Shown one piece after another: positions 8,472-15,357 of a stretch of 40,402 nucleotides of DNA (the first letter of the stretch is position 1; every line of letters starts with the position of its first letter). The notes under the pieces are model-generated. The model worked only from the letters and a program-made list of their open reading frames with translations. It was not told the DNA's origin and ran no database searches. Position numbers and translations under genes: made by a program. This DNA comes from Acidimicrobiaceae bacterium (GTDB lineage: Bacteria; Actinomycetota; Acidimicrobiia; Acidimicrobiales; RAAP-2), in contig PLHJ01000020.1 of assembly GCA_003138895.1 (NCBI GenBank), positions 1 through 40,402 of the forward strand. Reading direction: 5' to 3'.

Positions 8472-9144
8472 CGTACGTCACGCCAATCTCACGCCCCGCC
8501 TGCTCAGCGCGAACCGAGACGGCCGATCGCACCCAGTCCGGCTCTTCACGCAATTGGGACTCGTGGGCCAAAACTGCCTTAACTTTCTGCTCAATACCGT
8601 TTGAGATATCGGCAACGACGTCGGCCTCGTGCGTTCCAGAAAGAAGCAGCTGCGACACCTCATGAGGCGGTCCTTGTTCGGGGTAGTACTGGGGCATCGC
8701 ACTCGCCGGTGCCACTGCGTCAAGTAGTGCCCAACCCAGTTCACGGTGATCGCGATGATTTATGTACACCCCACCAAAGAACGTCGCGGTGGGATCTGGT
8801 CCCAAGACAATCGAGGGGCGAAGGGTGCGAATGATCCCGACCAATTGTTCACGGAGTTCTTCGTCATTAGAGAAACCCCCATCGGGACGACCAAGCGAAC
8901 GAACACTGCCCACACCCAAAAGTCCGGCCGCCACTTGCAATTCGTGAGCCCGTCGTTCGCGCAGTTTGTCGGTGTCAACACTGGCGTCGTGGGATCCTTT
9001 AGCCCCGTCGCACACGATGACGAGGTGCGTGGAACAGCCAGCCTGCGCCCACGTCGCCAGTACACCACCAGCCGCCACATCGGCGTCATCTGGATGAGCG
9101 TAGACAGCAAGGGCTACGTTGGGAAGAGTTCGAAACGCGCGCAT
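8437..9144 (-). CDS. PIG-L/LmbE family zinc deacetylase
   Basis: A 235-residue member of the family that deacetylates N-acetylglucosaminyl compounds, including MshB of mycothiol synthesis and Mca-type amidases. The zinc site is visible as AHPDD (H17, D19, D20 region) and the later NHRDH at about 129-133. The length is shorter than MshB (about 300 residues), so a mycothiol role is not assured; the true substrate is unknown. ATG 9144 lies 2 bases after the nrdR stop and the 3' end overlaps dinB by 35 bases, so it is embedded in an operon with both. Possible roles are in low-molecular-weight thiol or glycan metabolism. Confidence 0.87.
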   Translation of the reverse strand: MRAFRTLPNVALAVYAHPDDADVAAGGVLATWAQAGCSTHLVIVCDGAKGSHDASVDTDKLRERRAHELQVAAGLLGVGSVRSLGRPDGGFSNDEELREQLVGIIRTLRPSIVLGPDPTATFFGGVYINHRDHRELGWALLDAVAPASAMPQYYPEQGPPHEVSQLLLSGTHEADVVADISNGIEQKVKAVLAHESQLREEPDWVRSAVSVRAEQAGREIGVTYGEAFRLVDFTK

Positions 9145-9146
9145 AA

Positions 9147-9617
9147 CTAGGCCTTGTGCTTAGGTGCAGTTGATTTCACCAACATGCCAATTTCTCGAGC
9201 GAAATCATCCGCTTGTTCAAATCCCTTGTAAACGGAAGCAAAACGAACATATGCCACGTCGTCCAAATTTCGCAAAGCTTCGAGCGTTGCGAGACCAACT
9301 TCTTCACTCGTCACGTCACGTCCTAAAAGTCGCATCGACTCTTCCACTCCAGCCACGAGAGCAACGACCGCCCCTTCGTCAACGGGACGGTTTTTGCACG
9401 CTGCTCGCACCCCAATTTGGACCTTTTCTCGATCAAAAGGTTCATGCTCGCCCGATCGTTTAACTACCACGAGTCCGACTTCTTCAATTCGTTCGAACGT
9501 GGTGAAGCGCTGATGACAGGCCGAACACTCACGCCGGCGTCGGATCGCGATGCCATCTTCGGCCATACGCGAATCGACCACGCGGTCGTCGTCGGCAGCA
9601 CAAAAAGGACACCGCAC
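9147..9617 (-). CDS. nrdR: Ribonucleotide reductase repressor NrdR
   Basis: A zinc-ribbon and ATP-cone repressor that senses dATP/ATP and represses ribonucleotide reductase genes through NrdR boxes. Taking GTG 9617 as the start gives 156 residues with the ribbon cysteines C3, C6, C31 and C34, matching the family, whose proteins begin MxCPFC. GTG 9632 would add five residues. The ATP-cone begins near VVKRSGEHEPFDREKV (about residue 48) and the family ending is present (LDDVAYVRFASVYKGF). The gene sits 31 bases after the LysM gene and 2 bases before the deacetylase. In mycobacteria nrdR is likewise next to the LysM-type SOS gene and lexA. No nrd genes occur in the window. Confidence 0.96.
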   Translation of the reverse strand: MRCPFCAADDDRVVDSRMAEDGIAIRRRRECSACHQRFTTFERIEEVGLVVVKRSGEHEPFDREKVQIGVRAACKNRPVDEGAVVALVAGVEESMRLLGRDVTSEEVGLATLEALRNLDDVAYVRFASVYKGFEQADDFAREIGMLVKSTAPKHKA

Positions 9618-9648
9618 CAAAATACGGTACACCCTATTTTTTAAGGGC

Positions 9649-10086
9649 TTAGGGTATAAGTACGTGTTCGCCGGGTATTACGACGTTCGATCCGAGTTCT
9701 TTCGTAAGAGCTCGTTCAGCAATCTGGGGCGACCACGGGTTGATCATTTTCGCAATCGAGTTGACGGTGTCACCAGACGCCACTACGTAGACCATGCCGG
9801 GGGCCAATAATGAACTCGCCGCTTCATCGCTGGCGACGCCCGTAGTTGTCACACCACCAAAAGCGTGACCGGGAACTGCAAGCAGCACGCTGGCAATCAC
9901 CACGACGAAAATTCCCAGCGTGCGGCGGCGGCGGCGAAGCATCCGCGCTCGGGCGGCTCGTCGGGCCGAAACCGGAACGCCCAGCGCGTTGACCTTTTGG
10001 GTCTTAGGCACTTCAACGATGTGCAGGTGTGGACGCACGTCCTCTTGGGGGCTCCAGGGCTCCTCGAAAATCCTTGCTGCAACCAT
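9649..10086 (-). CDS. SOS-regulated LysM membrane protein, division inhibitor-like (ChiZ/YneA type)
   Basis: A 145-residue protein with a basic cytoplasmic N-terminus (ARRAARARMLRRRRR), one membrane helix at about 57-72, and an outside LysM domain at about 98-145 (VVASGDTVNSIA ... VVIPGEHVLIP). This layout and the position beside nrdR and lexA match Rv2719c/ChiZ of Mycobacterium and, functionally, YneA of Bacillus and DivS of Corynebacterium, which halt division after DNA damage. ATG 10086 is chosen because AAAAGGAG (10095-10102 on the plus strand, read in reverse) lies 8 bases upstream; the longer form would start inside the regulatory region. Two LexA boxes and a sigma-70-like promoter lie just upstream. 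Expected action: binds septal peptidoglycan and blocks division on SOS induction (inference from family). Confidence 0.85.
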   Translation of the reverse strand: MVAARIFEEPWSPQEDVRPHLHIVEVPKTQKVNALGVPVSARRAARARMLRRRRRTLGIFVVVIASVLLAVPGHAFGGVTTTGVASDEAASSLLAPGMVYVVASGDTVNSIAKMINPWSPQIAERALTKELGSNVVIPGEHVLIP

Positions 10087-10108
10087 CTCCGACACTCCTT
10101 TTCTAAAA

Positions 10109-10153
10109 CGAACACTTGTTCGTAAGATTACACCGAACAAGTGTTCGCTGCAA
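10109..10153 (-). promoter_or_regulatory. SOS promoter with two LexA boxes
   Basis: Two near-perfect LexA boxes, each within CGAACAnnTGTTCG, lie at 10109-10122 and 10134-10147, 25 bp apart centre to centre. On the minus strand TTGCAG (10148-10153) and TAATCT (10125-10130) are separated by exactly 17 bp, and the upstream box fills 14 of those 17 bases. The other box begins 2 bases beyond the -10 hexamer and covers the expected transcription start. Bound LexA would therefore block the promoter twice. It drives the LysM gene and probably the nrdR, deacetylase and dinB genes behind it. Confidence 0.88.
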
Positions 10154-10169
10154 CCCCTTGGTGATATTT

Positions 10170-11537
10170 CTATCGCGACCCTGTGACATGGCGATTTCGT
10201 AGTAATTCTCGCCCTACTCGTCCAAATTTGCTCAAATCGGACCGTCGCGAGGCGTGCCTTTTTGAAAGGTTTTTCGACGCTTCATTGACGGTGGCGACCA
10301 GTTCAATAGAGCCCCGTCGGACGAGGTGGGCACATTCCATGGTGAGAGCGTCGTCCGGGTGATCATTGGAATCCGTGACTTGCCCATCAGTAACCCACAG
10401 CACCCGTTCCGATCCTCGACGCTGATGGATAGCCCAACGAAGTATCGGTCCGTCCACCCCGTTGCCCACGTTTCCACTCGGCGCGGTACGCGTCCTTCGT
10501 CCTCGATCAGCCAACACCCAGGCGTTTGCTACGCCCGTGCGATCACCCGGACGGTGACTGTAGCCAACCACGAGAACGCCAGGGACGTCGTAAAGCATCT
10601 GGTCCAACACTTCTTCATCAATTGCCATGGAGCCCGACTGATCAACGATGACGATGCCACCGGCGACGTACTGATGTCGTGCGAATGCGCGTCGCTGAGG
10701 GTCAGTGAGCAATCGACTCGGATAGCGAAGTGATGTTCCCGTTGGGGCGCCTCGACGAACGCGATGGAGTCGCCTTCTTGCGATCACGTGGTACTCGAGC
10801 GTTGAATCAAAATGCAGTTCGGCGAAATGGCCCGTGGCGGGTCGACGAGCACCGATTTCAAGCGAACGACGAAACAGGCGATGACCTGCCTGATCGTTGG
10901 GTACTCGAGCAGACGAAGCAATTATCGCGAGGCGAGCTACGTCGACGCTCACATTGACGTAGCCCAATGGCAACTCGAATTCGCCTCGTGAAGTCGCGCC
11001 CAAGCGGCTTGTCGTGAAATCACCAACGAGAGCATTCACTTTTCCCTTTAAGGTTCGCAGTGCCTTCACCCAATCCGGTTGCAGCGGACGTAGTCCGCTC
11101 AGAAATTCTTTTTCTCCTCCCGTGCCCAATACAGCCAAGAAGAAATACACCGCCTCTTCCCAATCACTATTCATCGCTAACTGCGATGCGCCAAATTTCT
11201 CCGAACCGTCTCGCAGAATTGACACGTCAAACCCGAGACGTCGTAGCATTTCGTTAACTCGAAATTCCTCGGCGCACTGCAGCACTCGCGCCGGTAACTC
11301 GGGGTATATCTCACTGGGGCTTGCGTCGTGGGGGCTGATCCGCACGTGCACAAGTTCGTGCGCGCGAACAATGCGGTCTAGGGGCGTAGAGCCGAGTGGC
11401 ACACGAAGTTCTCGACGACGAAAATCGCAACTCGCTTCTCCACGCCGAGCAAAGCCTTCGAGAACGCGCCAGGAGCCGTCACTATATTCGTCTTCACGTC
11501 CAACAACGAGTTCGGGAAAGATAATGCTCGAACTCAC
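10170..11537 (-). CDS. VWA-like protein with HExxH metallopeptidase-like N-terminal region
   Basis: A 455-residue protein with two recognisable parts. Near the N-terminus AHELVHVR supplies an HExxH motif (residues 60-64), followed by an acidic helix (CAEEFRVNEML) that could give a third metal ligand. The C-terminal part is a VWA fold: GGIVIVDQSGSM holds the MIDAS residues DxSxS at 299-303, and later come VVGYS and LWVTDGQVTDSND. The combination recalls the DUF2201 architecture (putative metallopeptidase plus VWA-like domain), whose members pair with MoxR ATPases. GTG 11537 overlaps the ATPase stop by GTGA, so the two are a translationally coupled pair. The substrate is unknown; proposals are metal insertion, complex remodelling or regulated proteolysis. 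Whether the HExxH is catalytic cannot be told. Confidence 0.8.
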   Translation of the reverse strand: MSSSIIFPELVVGREDEYSDGSWRVLEGFARRGEASCDFRRRELRVPLGSTPLDRIVRAHELVHVRISPHDASPSEIYPELPARVLQCAEEFRVNEMLRRLGFDVSILRDGSEKFGASQLAMNSDWEEAVYFFLAVLGTGGEKEFLSGLRPLQPDWVKALRTLKGKVNALVGDFTTSRLGATSRGEFELPLGYVNVSVDVARLAIIASSARVPNDQAGHRLFRRSLEIGARRPATGHFAELHFDSTLEYHVIARRRLHRVRRGAPTGTSLRYPSRLLTDPQRRAFARHQYVAGGIVIVDQSGSMAIDEEVLDQMLYDVPGVLVVGYSHRPGDRTGVANAWVLADRGRRTRTAPSGNVGNGVDGPILRWAIHQRRGSERVLWVTDGQVTDSNDHPDDALTMECAHLVRRGSIELVATVNEASKNLSKRHASRRSDLSKFGRVGRELLRNRHVTGSR

Positions 11538-12274
11538 CCAAGTGCCCCGATAGACAAAGCGTCAAGAAACGCGGTGGCCTCAGCGGAATCAAAAAGTAAC
11601 GAGGCGGCGCGTTGCGCATTCGTGCTTCGGCGCAGGCGGTCAAACGCGTAGAACGTGCGCAACGAAATTCTCCTCGAGGGCTCACCGAGTGATCCATTGA
11701 GTGCAGCTCGACGAAGGTCGGGACTCAATGATCGAACCGCCGAAGGATGCGGTTGGTCAATGCGAATAGCAACAGGAAACCGGTCACGAAGCGCCGGGGG
11801 CAATTCTTCGAGCTCTTCGAGGTTCGTTGTCATTACGACCGAATACCCCGGCGCGGGTCGCACGACTTCTCTCGATTGCGGATTCTTCCAGCGAGCAGAG
11901 TCGTCGGTATCGGTCATAGCGAGCAACAAACTAAGTACGTCGCCCGAAGCACGATCGACTTCGTCGACTACCAGTCGTCCACCCCGGATGCCGTCACCTC
12001 GCCACGCTCTAATGGCGGGACCTTCGAGCCATTCCCACGCGTCGGCACCGGCGGGGCACCACGATCCGGTCACTTCCGCACTCGTGACGTCCTCTGTGCA
12101 TATGAGCCGTTCGACAACGTCGGTCGTTATGCCAAAGCGGAGAGCCGCGTACGTCTTTCCGGTTCCGGGAGGACCGTAGAGAATCACTCGGTCAATTCCC
12201 GATGCAGTGATTTCTGCAAGGTCTCGCCAGCACTGGCCCAATACAACTTCACTATCTGATGCGATGACTTCCAC
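11534..12274 (-). CDS. MoxR-type AAA+ ATPase
   Basis: An ATPase of the MoxR/dynein-related branch that works with VWA-domain partners as a chaperone or remodelling machine. From GTG 12274 it has 246 residues: Walker A GPPGTGKT at 34-41, Walker B VVDEVD at about 102-107, sensor 1 in VVMTTNLEE, and an arginine-finger region in LPPALRDRFPV. GTG 12274 is preferred because AAGGAG stands 4 bases upstream; the upstream in-frame ATGs (12349, 12523) fall on or beyond the start of the divergent gene at 12356. It is a compact member of its group, with a short C-terminal lid. It overlaps the VWA gene by GTGA, which supports a two-protein machine. Confidence 0.86.
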   Translation of the reverse strand: MEVIASDSEVVLGQCWRDLAEITASGIDRVILYGPPGTGKTYAALRFGITTDVVERLICTEDVTSAEVTGSWCPAGADAWEWLEGPAIRAWRGDGIRGGRLVVDEVDRASGDVLSLLLAMTDTDDSARWKNPQSREVVRPAPGYSVVMTTNLEELEELPPALRDRFPVAIRIDQPHPSAVRSLSPDLRRAALNGSLGEPSRRISLRTFYAFDRLRRSTNAQRAASLLFDSAEATAFLDALSIGALG

Positions 12275-12355
12275 GACGCTCCTTAATTCGATTGGCGTCG
12301 CAACGGTCGCAGTTTTTCTCTGCCGCGAAGAAGGTGCCACCAGTAACATCGCACC

Positions 12356-12628
12356 ATGAGCGAACAAGACAATGAGCCCCAGCTGTACGTGGTCTACCTC
12401 GGCGGCGAACTTGCTGCCGGACGAATTGGTGAGGACCACGAAGTGGTCGTGGTCGTAGCCACAGATATCCAGGACGCTCGCAAATTCGCCAAGATGAAGT
12501 GGCGTGGAAGCGCGAATCCCCACATCGACGCCGTGAAACTTGTTTCCGTGATCGATGGCTACCGGGTCAATTTGGAACCGACCGAGGATGTCGATTCTTC
12601 ACGCGTTGACCCCACGTACGTCCCTTAA
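12356..12628 (+). CDS. DUF1543-like small protein
   Basis: A 90-residue protein beginning with LYVVYLGGELAAGRIGEDHEVVVVVA and continuing through HIDAVKLVSVIDGYRVNL, the layout of DUF1543 proteins (VYLGG near the start, a HxD, then VDGYxI). Their function is not known. It is divergent from the AAA/VWA pair, with 81 bases between the two start codons, and is followed 78 bases later by the first lexA box. There is no strong ribosome binding site next to the ATG, though GAAGAAGG lies about 20 bases upstream. Whether it works with the AAA/VWA pair is open. Confidence 0.75.
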   Translation: MSEQDNEPQLYVVYLGGELAAGRIGEDHEVVVVVATDIQDARKFAKMKWRGSANPHIDAVKLVSVIDGYRVNLEPTEDVDSSRVDPTYVP

Positions 12629-12705
12629 AGGGCATTAGACCATCAAAAGGCTGTCGTCATTCATCTGAATTCTCTGCCCAAATGGCCTGTAAATACCGAA
12701 TATTA

Positions 12706-12760
12706 CGAACAGGTGTTTGATTTTCTGCCCCAAACGAACTATTCTACGAACACGTGTTCG
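12706..12760 (+). promoter_or_regulatory. lexA promoter with two LexA boxes
   Basis: CGAACAGGTGTTTG (12706-12719) is a slightly degenerate box and CGAACACGTGTTCG (12747-12760) a perfect one, 41 bp apart centre to centre. TTGATT (12717-12722) and TATTCT (12740-12745) are 17 bp apart and form a sigma-70-like promoter. The weak box overlaps the -35 and the strong box begins 1 base after the -10, covering the expected start site. GAGG lies 7 bases before the lexA ATG. This is the expected autorepression of lexA. Confidence 0.88.
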
Positions 12761-12776
12761 TTCAAATGAGGTCCAA

Positions 12777-13400
12777 ATGGCTGAAGTACTAACTCCCATG
12801 CGTCGTCAAATTCTCGACTTCATCGTTTCGTGCCAACGGGAACGCAATTTCCCGCCGACCGTCCGGGAAATCGGTGACCACGTCGGGCTTAAATCCCCCG
12901 CTACCGTTGCCAATCACATCGAAGTCTTAAAGCGCGCAGGCTACCTCGAGAAGAACCCTCAACAACCACGCACCTTGACCGTTCGCTACGACATTCAAAA
13001 CGAGCCGTCCACATCCAACATTCGTCACCTTCGCTTATTAGGTGACGTTGCGGCAGGTACCGGCGTGTTGGCCCAGGAGCAAGATTCCGAGCTCGTTGCC
13101 GTGCCCGAGCAGTTTGCGGGTCGCGGTGAAAGTTTCCTGCTCCGTGTTCGTGGCGATTCAATGATCAATGCCGGCATTCTTTCGGGTGATTACGTCGTTG
13201 TTCAAAAGGACGAAGTGCCCGGAAAAGGAACAATCGTGGTGGCTGGCATTCCCGGAGAAGAAGCGACAGTCAAGCGTTATTTTCCACAGGGTTCTCGAAC
13301 AATATTGAAGCCCGAAAACGACGCTATGGAGCCACTCGATTTCGCGACTGACGAGGTAACGATTTACGGTCGCGTAATTTCAGTATTGCGTTCGTACTAA
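12777..13400 (+). CDS. lexA: SOS repressor LexA
   Basis: The repressor and self-cleaving protease of the DNA damage response. With ATG 12777 it has 207 residues. The winged-helix DNA-binding region has TPMRRQILDFI and the recognition segment LKSPATVANHIEVLKRAGYL. The cleavage site is Ala93-Gly94 in GDVAAGTG. The catalytic dyad is Ser128 in RGDSM and Lys166 in EEATVKRY. A longer frame from 12717 would start inside the operator and is rejected. It is separated from its usual partner, the LysM division inhibitor, by three genes, but each gene keeps its own pair of LexA boxes. It converges on dapE with 17 bases between stops; I see no hairpin terminator there. Confidence 0.97.
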   Translation: MAEVLTPMRRQILDFIVSCQRERNFPPTVREIGDHVGLKSPATVANHIEVLKRAGYLEKNPQQPRTLTVRYDIQNEPSTSNIRHLRLLGDVAAGTGVLAQEQDSELVAVPEQFAGRGESFLLRVRGDSMINAGILSGDYVVVQKDEVPGKGTIVVAGIPGEEATVKRYFPQGSRTILKPENDAMEPLDFATDEVTIYGRVISVLRSY

Positions 13401-13417
13401 AAAAGGAAACCGACCCC

Positions 13418-14473
13418 TCAATTGCCCTTGAGTACGGATTCCAACGTCTGGGCAAATGTGTTTAATTCGTCCTCAGTGACAAATTCACCGCTCTGATGCG
13501 CCAGCAGAGGGTCGCCCGCTCCAAAGTTGGTCGCGGGAACACCGCGCTCCCAGAACGTGGCGACGTCCGTCCAACCGAGCTTCGCCCGAGGCTTTTCGCC
13601 CGTGAGTGTCACCAGTCGAGCAATCACGTCATGATCGAGAGTCGGCGGAGCCGGTGGGCCCCAGTCAAGCACCGAAATCTCATCACTTTCACCAAGAACG
13701 CCTCTCAACAATTCACGAACACTTGCGACCGCTTGATCGAGCGTTCGGTCCGGCGCAACGCGGTAATTAAGCGTGCAGGTCGCAAGGTCGGGCACGACGT
13801 TGTTCGCCACACCGCCTTCGACAAACACCGCTTGCAATTGTTCCGTGTACACCACGCCATCAATGTCCACGGACCGGGGCTCGTAGGCCGCGACCGCACT
13901 CAACACCAGTCCCAGACGATGAATGGCATTGATACCCGTAAAGGCCCGAGCGATATGCGCTCGCTTGCCTCGTAAACTAACTCGCAGTCGAAGCGTCCCC
14001 TGGCAACCAACTTCGACGGACCCGCCGGTGGGCTCACCCAAAATAGCGACGTCACCTTGCAAAAGATCCGGTCGAAGAGTCGCTATCTCCAAAAGCCCTG
14101 ATTCCTTTCGAGCAATCTCTTCGCGTGCGTAAAAAATCCAGGTGATCTCACTTGCCCAGTCCACCTCTTTTTGAGCCAGCTCCATCATCACCGCGAGCGA
14201 GCCTTTCATGTCAGAGGCGCCAAGACCCGTGACGCGGTCCTTTTCCTTCTTGGCGAGCGACGCGTCGCCTGGCACGGTATCGAGATGACCCGCCACAATG
14301 ACACGGCGCGCGTAGTGTCCACTCGTTCGCGCCACCACGTTGTCGCCGATTTGTTCTACTTCGAGACGAGGATTCAACCGCAGTCGATCAGCCACGAAAT
14401 GAGCAATGTTTGACTCTGCCCCGCTCACGGAATTGATGGCAATCAGTTCGTAAGCGGCGTCGAGTCGACTCAC
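13418..14473 (-). CDS. dapE: Succinyl-diaminopimelate desuccinylase (M20 peptidase family)
   Basis: It hydrolyses N-succinyl-LL-2,6-diaminopimelate to LL-diaminopimelate and succinate, the step before DapF. It has 351 residues, the size of the actinobacterial form. Di-zinc site residues are visible: H63 and D65 in GHLDTVPG, D88 in GASDMKG, and the E118-E119 pair in FYAREEI. The dimerisation domain contains RGKRAHIARAF and NVVPDLATCTLNYRVAP. GTG 14473 overlaps the dapD stop by GTGA. It is the last gene of the long minus-strand run beginning with ftsK. Confidence 0.93.
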   Translation of the reverse strand: MSRLDAAYELIAINSVSGAESNIAHFVADRLRLNPRLEVEQIGDNVVARTSGHYARRVIVAGHLDTVPGDASLAKKEKDRVTGLGASDMKGSLAVMMELAQKEVDWASEITWIFYAREEIARKESGLLEIATLRPDLLQGDVAILGEPTGGSVEVGCQGTLRLRVSLRGKRAHIARAFTGINAIHRLGLVLSAVAAYEPRSVDIDGVVYTEQLQAVFVEGGVANNVVPDLATCTLNYRVAPDRTLDQAVASVRELLRGVLGESDEISVLDWGPPAPPTLDHDVIARLVTLTGEKPRAKLGWTDVATFWERGVPATNFGAGDPLLAHQSGEFVTEDELNTFAQTLESVLKGN

Positions 14474-15291
14474 GTGGAAACGCCGTGGTCACGAAGCACC
14501 GCATTGAGTGTCACTTTGTTATGGCGCTCACCTTCTTCGAGGTGGCGTACGACGAGCACACAGGGCAAGTAAAACTCGCCACCGGAAAAATCGCGCTTTC
14601 GGTTAGCACTGACCGCTACGCAATAATCGGGTACGTAGCCGCGCGAAAGTTCCTTTCCCGTCTCGGCATCAATCACCGGAATCGTGGGATTCAAAATAGT
14701 GCCGGCTCCCAATACAGAACCGCGACCGACGCGTGCACCGTCCACAATCATTGACCGACTACCAATGAAGGCGTCGTCTTCAATAACTACGGGAACTGCG
14801 TTGGGTGGCTCTAAGACGCCACCGATGCCAACGCCACCGGACAAATGAACATTGGCGCCAATTTGGGCACAACTGCCCACCGTGGCCCAGGTGTCAACCA
14901 TCGTTCCGGGTCCCACCCACGCTCCGATGTTCACGTAACTCGGCATGAGTATCACCCCGGGGCTTAGAAAACTCCCGCGACGAGCCGAAGCACCAGGAAC
15001 CACTCGGACACCTTGACGTTCAAAGTCATGCTTCAGTTCCAACTTGTCGTAATACTCAAACGGCCCCGCTTCGCTCTTTTCAAGACCATGCAGACGAAAC
15101 AAAAGAAGAATGGCCTGCTTCACCCAACCGTGCACCACGACATCCCCGTCGACAATTTCGGCGACGCGCAATTGGCCTTCGTCAAGTTTCGTAATAACTA
15201 ACTCAACGTCTCTGCGGGCCTCGACATTGTCGGGCGTCATCTCGCCAATTTTCTCGTACCACGAAGCAATGCGCGTTTCTAAAGAACCCAT
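14470..15291 (-). CDS. dapD: Tetrahydrodipicolinate N-succinyltransferase
   Basis: It transfers succinyl from succinyl-CoA to tetrahydrodipicolinate, committing the cell to the succinylase route of DAP synthesis. The 273 residues comprise an N-terminal helical domain (TPDNVEARRDVE ... VHGWVKQAILLLFRL) and a left-handed beta-helix of hexapeptide repeats. Signature stretches include LMPSYVNIGAWV, GTMVDTWATVGSCAQIG and NVHLSGGVGIGGVLEP. These are strikingly like the E. coli enzyme and unlike the divergent, longer DapD of Mycobacterium. It lies 66 bases after dapC, the largest gap in this cluster, and overlaps dapE by GTGA. Confidence 0.95.
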   Translation of the reverse strand: MGSLETRIASWYEKIGEMTPDNVEARRDVELVITKLDEGQLRVAEIVDGDVVVHGWVKQAILLLFRLHGLEKSEAGPFEYYDKLELKHDFERQGVRVVPGASARRGSFLSPGVILMPSYVNIGAWVGPGTMVDTWATVGSCAQIGANVHLSGGVGIGGVLEPPNAVPVVIEDDAFIGSRSMIVDGARVGRGSVLGAGTILNPTIPVIDAETGKELSRGYVPDYCVAVSANRKRDFSGGEFYLPCVLVVRHLEEGERHNKVTLNAVLRDHGVST

Positions 15292-15357
15292 AGGACTATC
15301 GTAACTTGGGCATCTTCTCCAACGAGAGTCTGGATCGAACGAAATTCGGTTCAGTAT

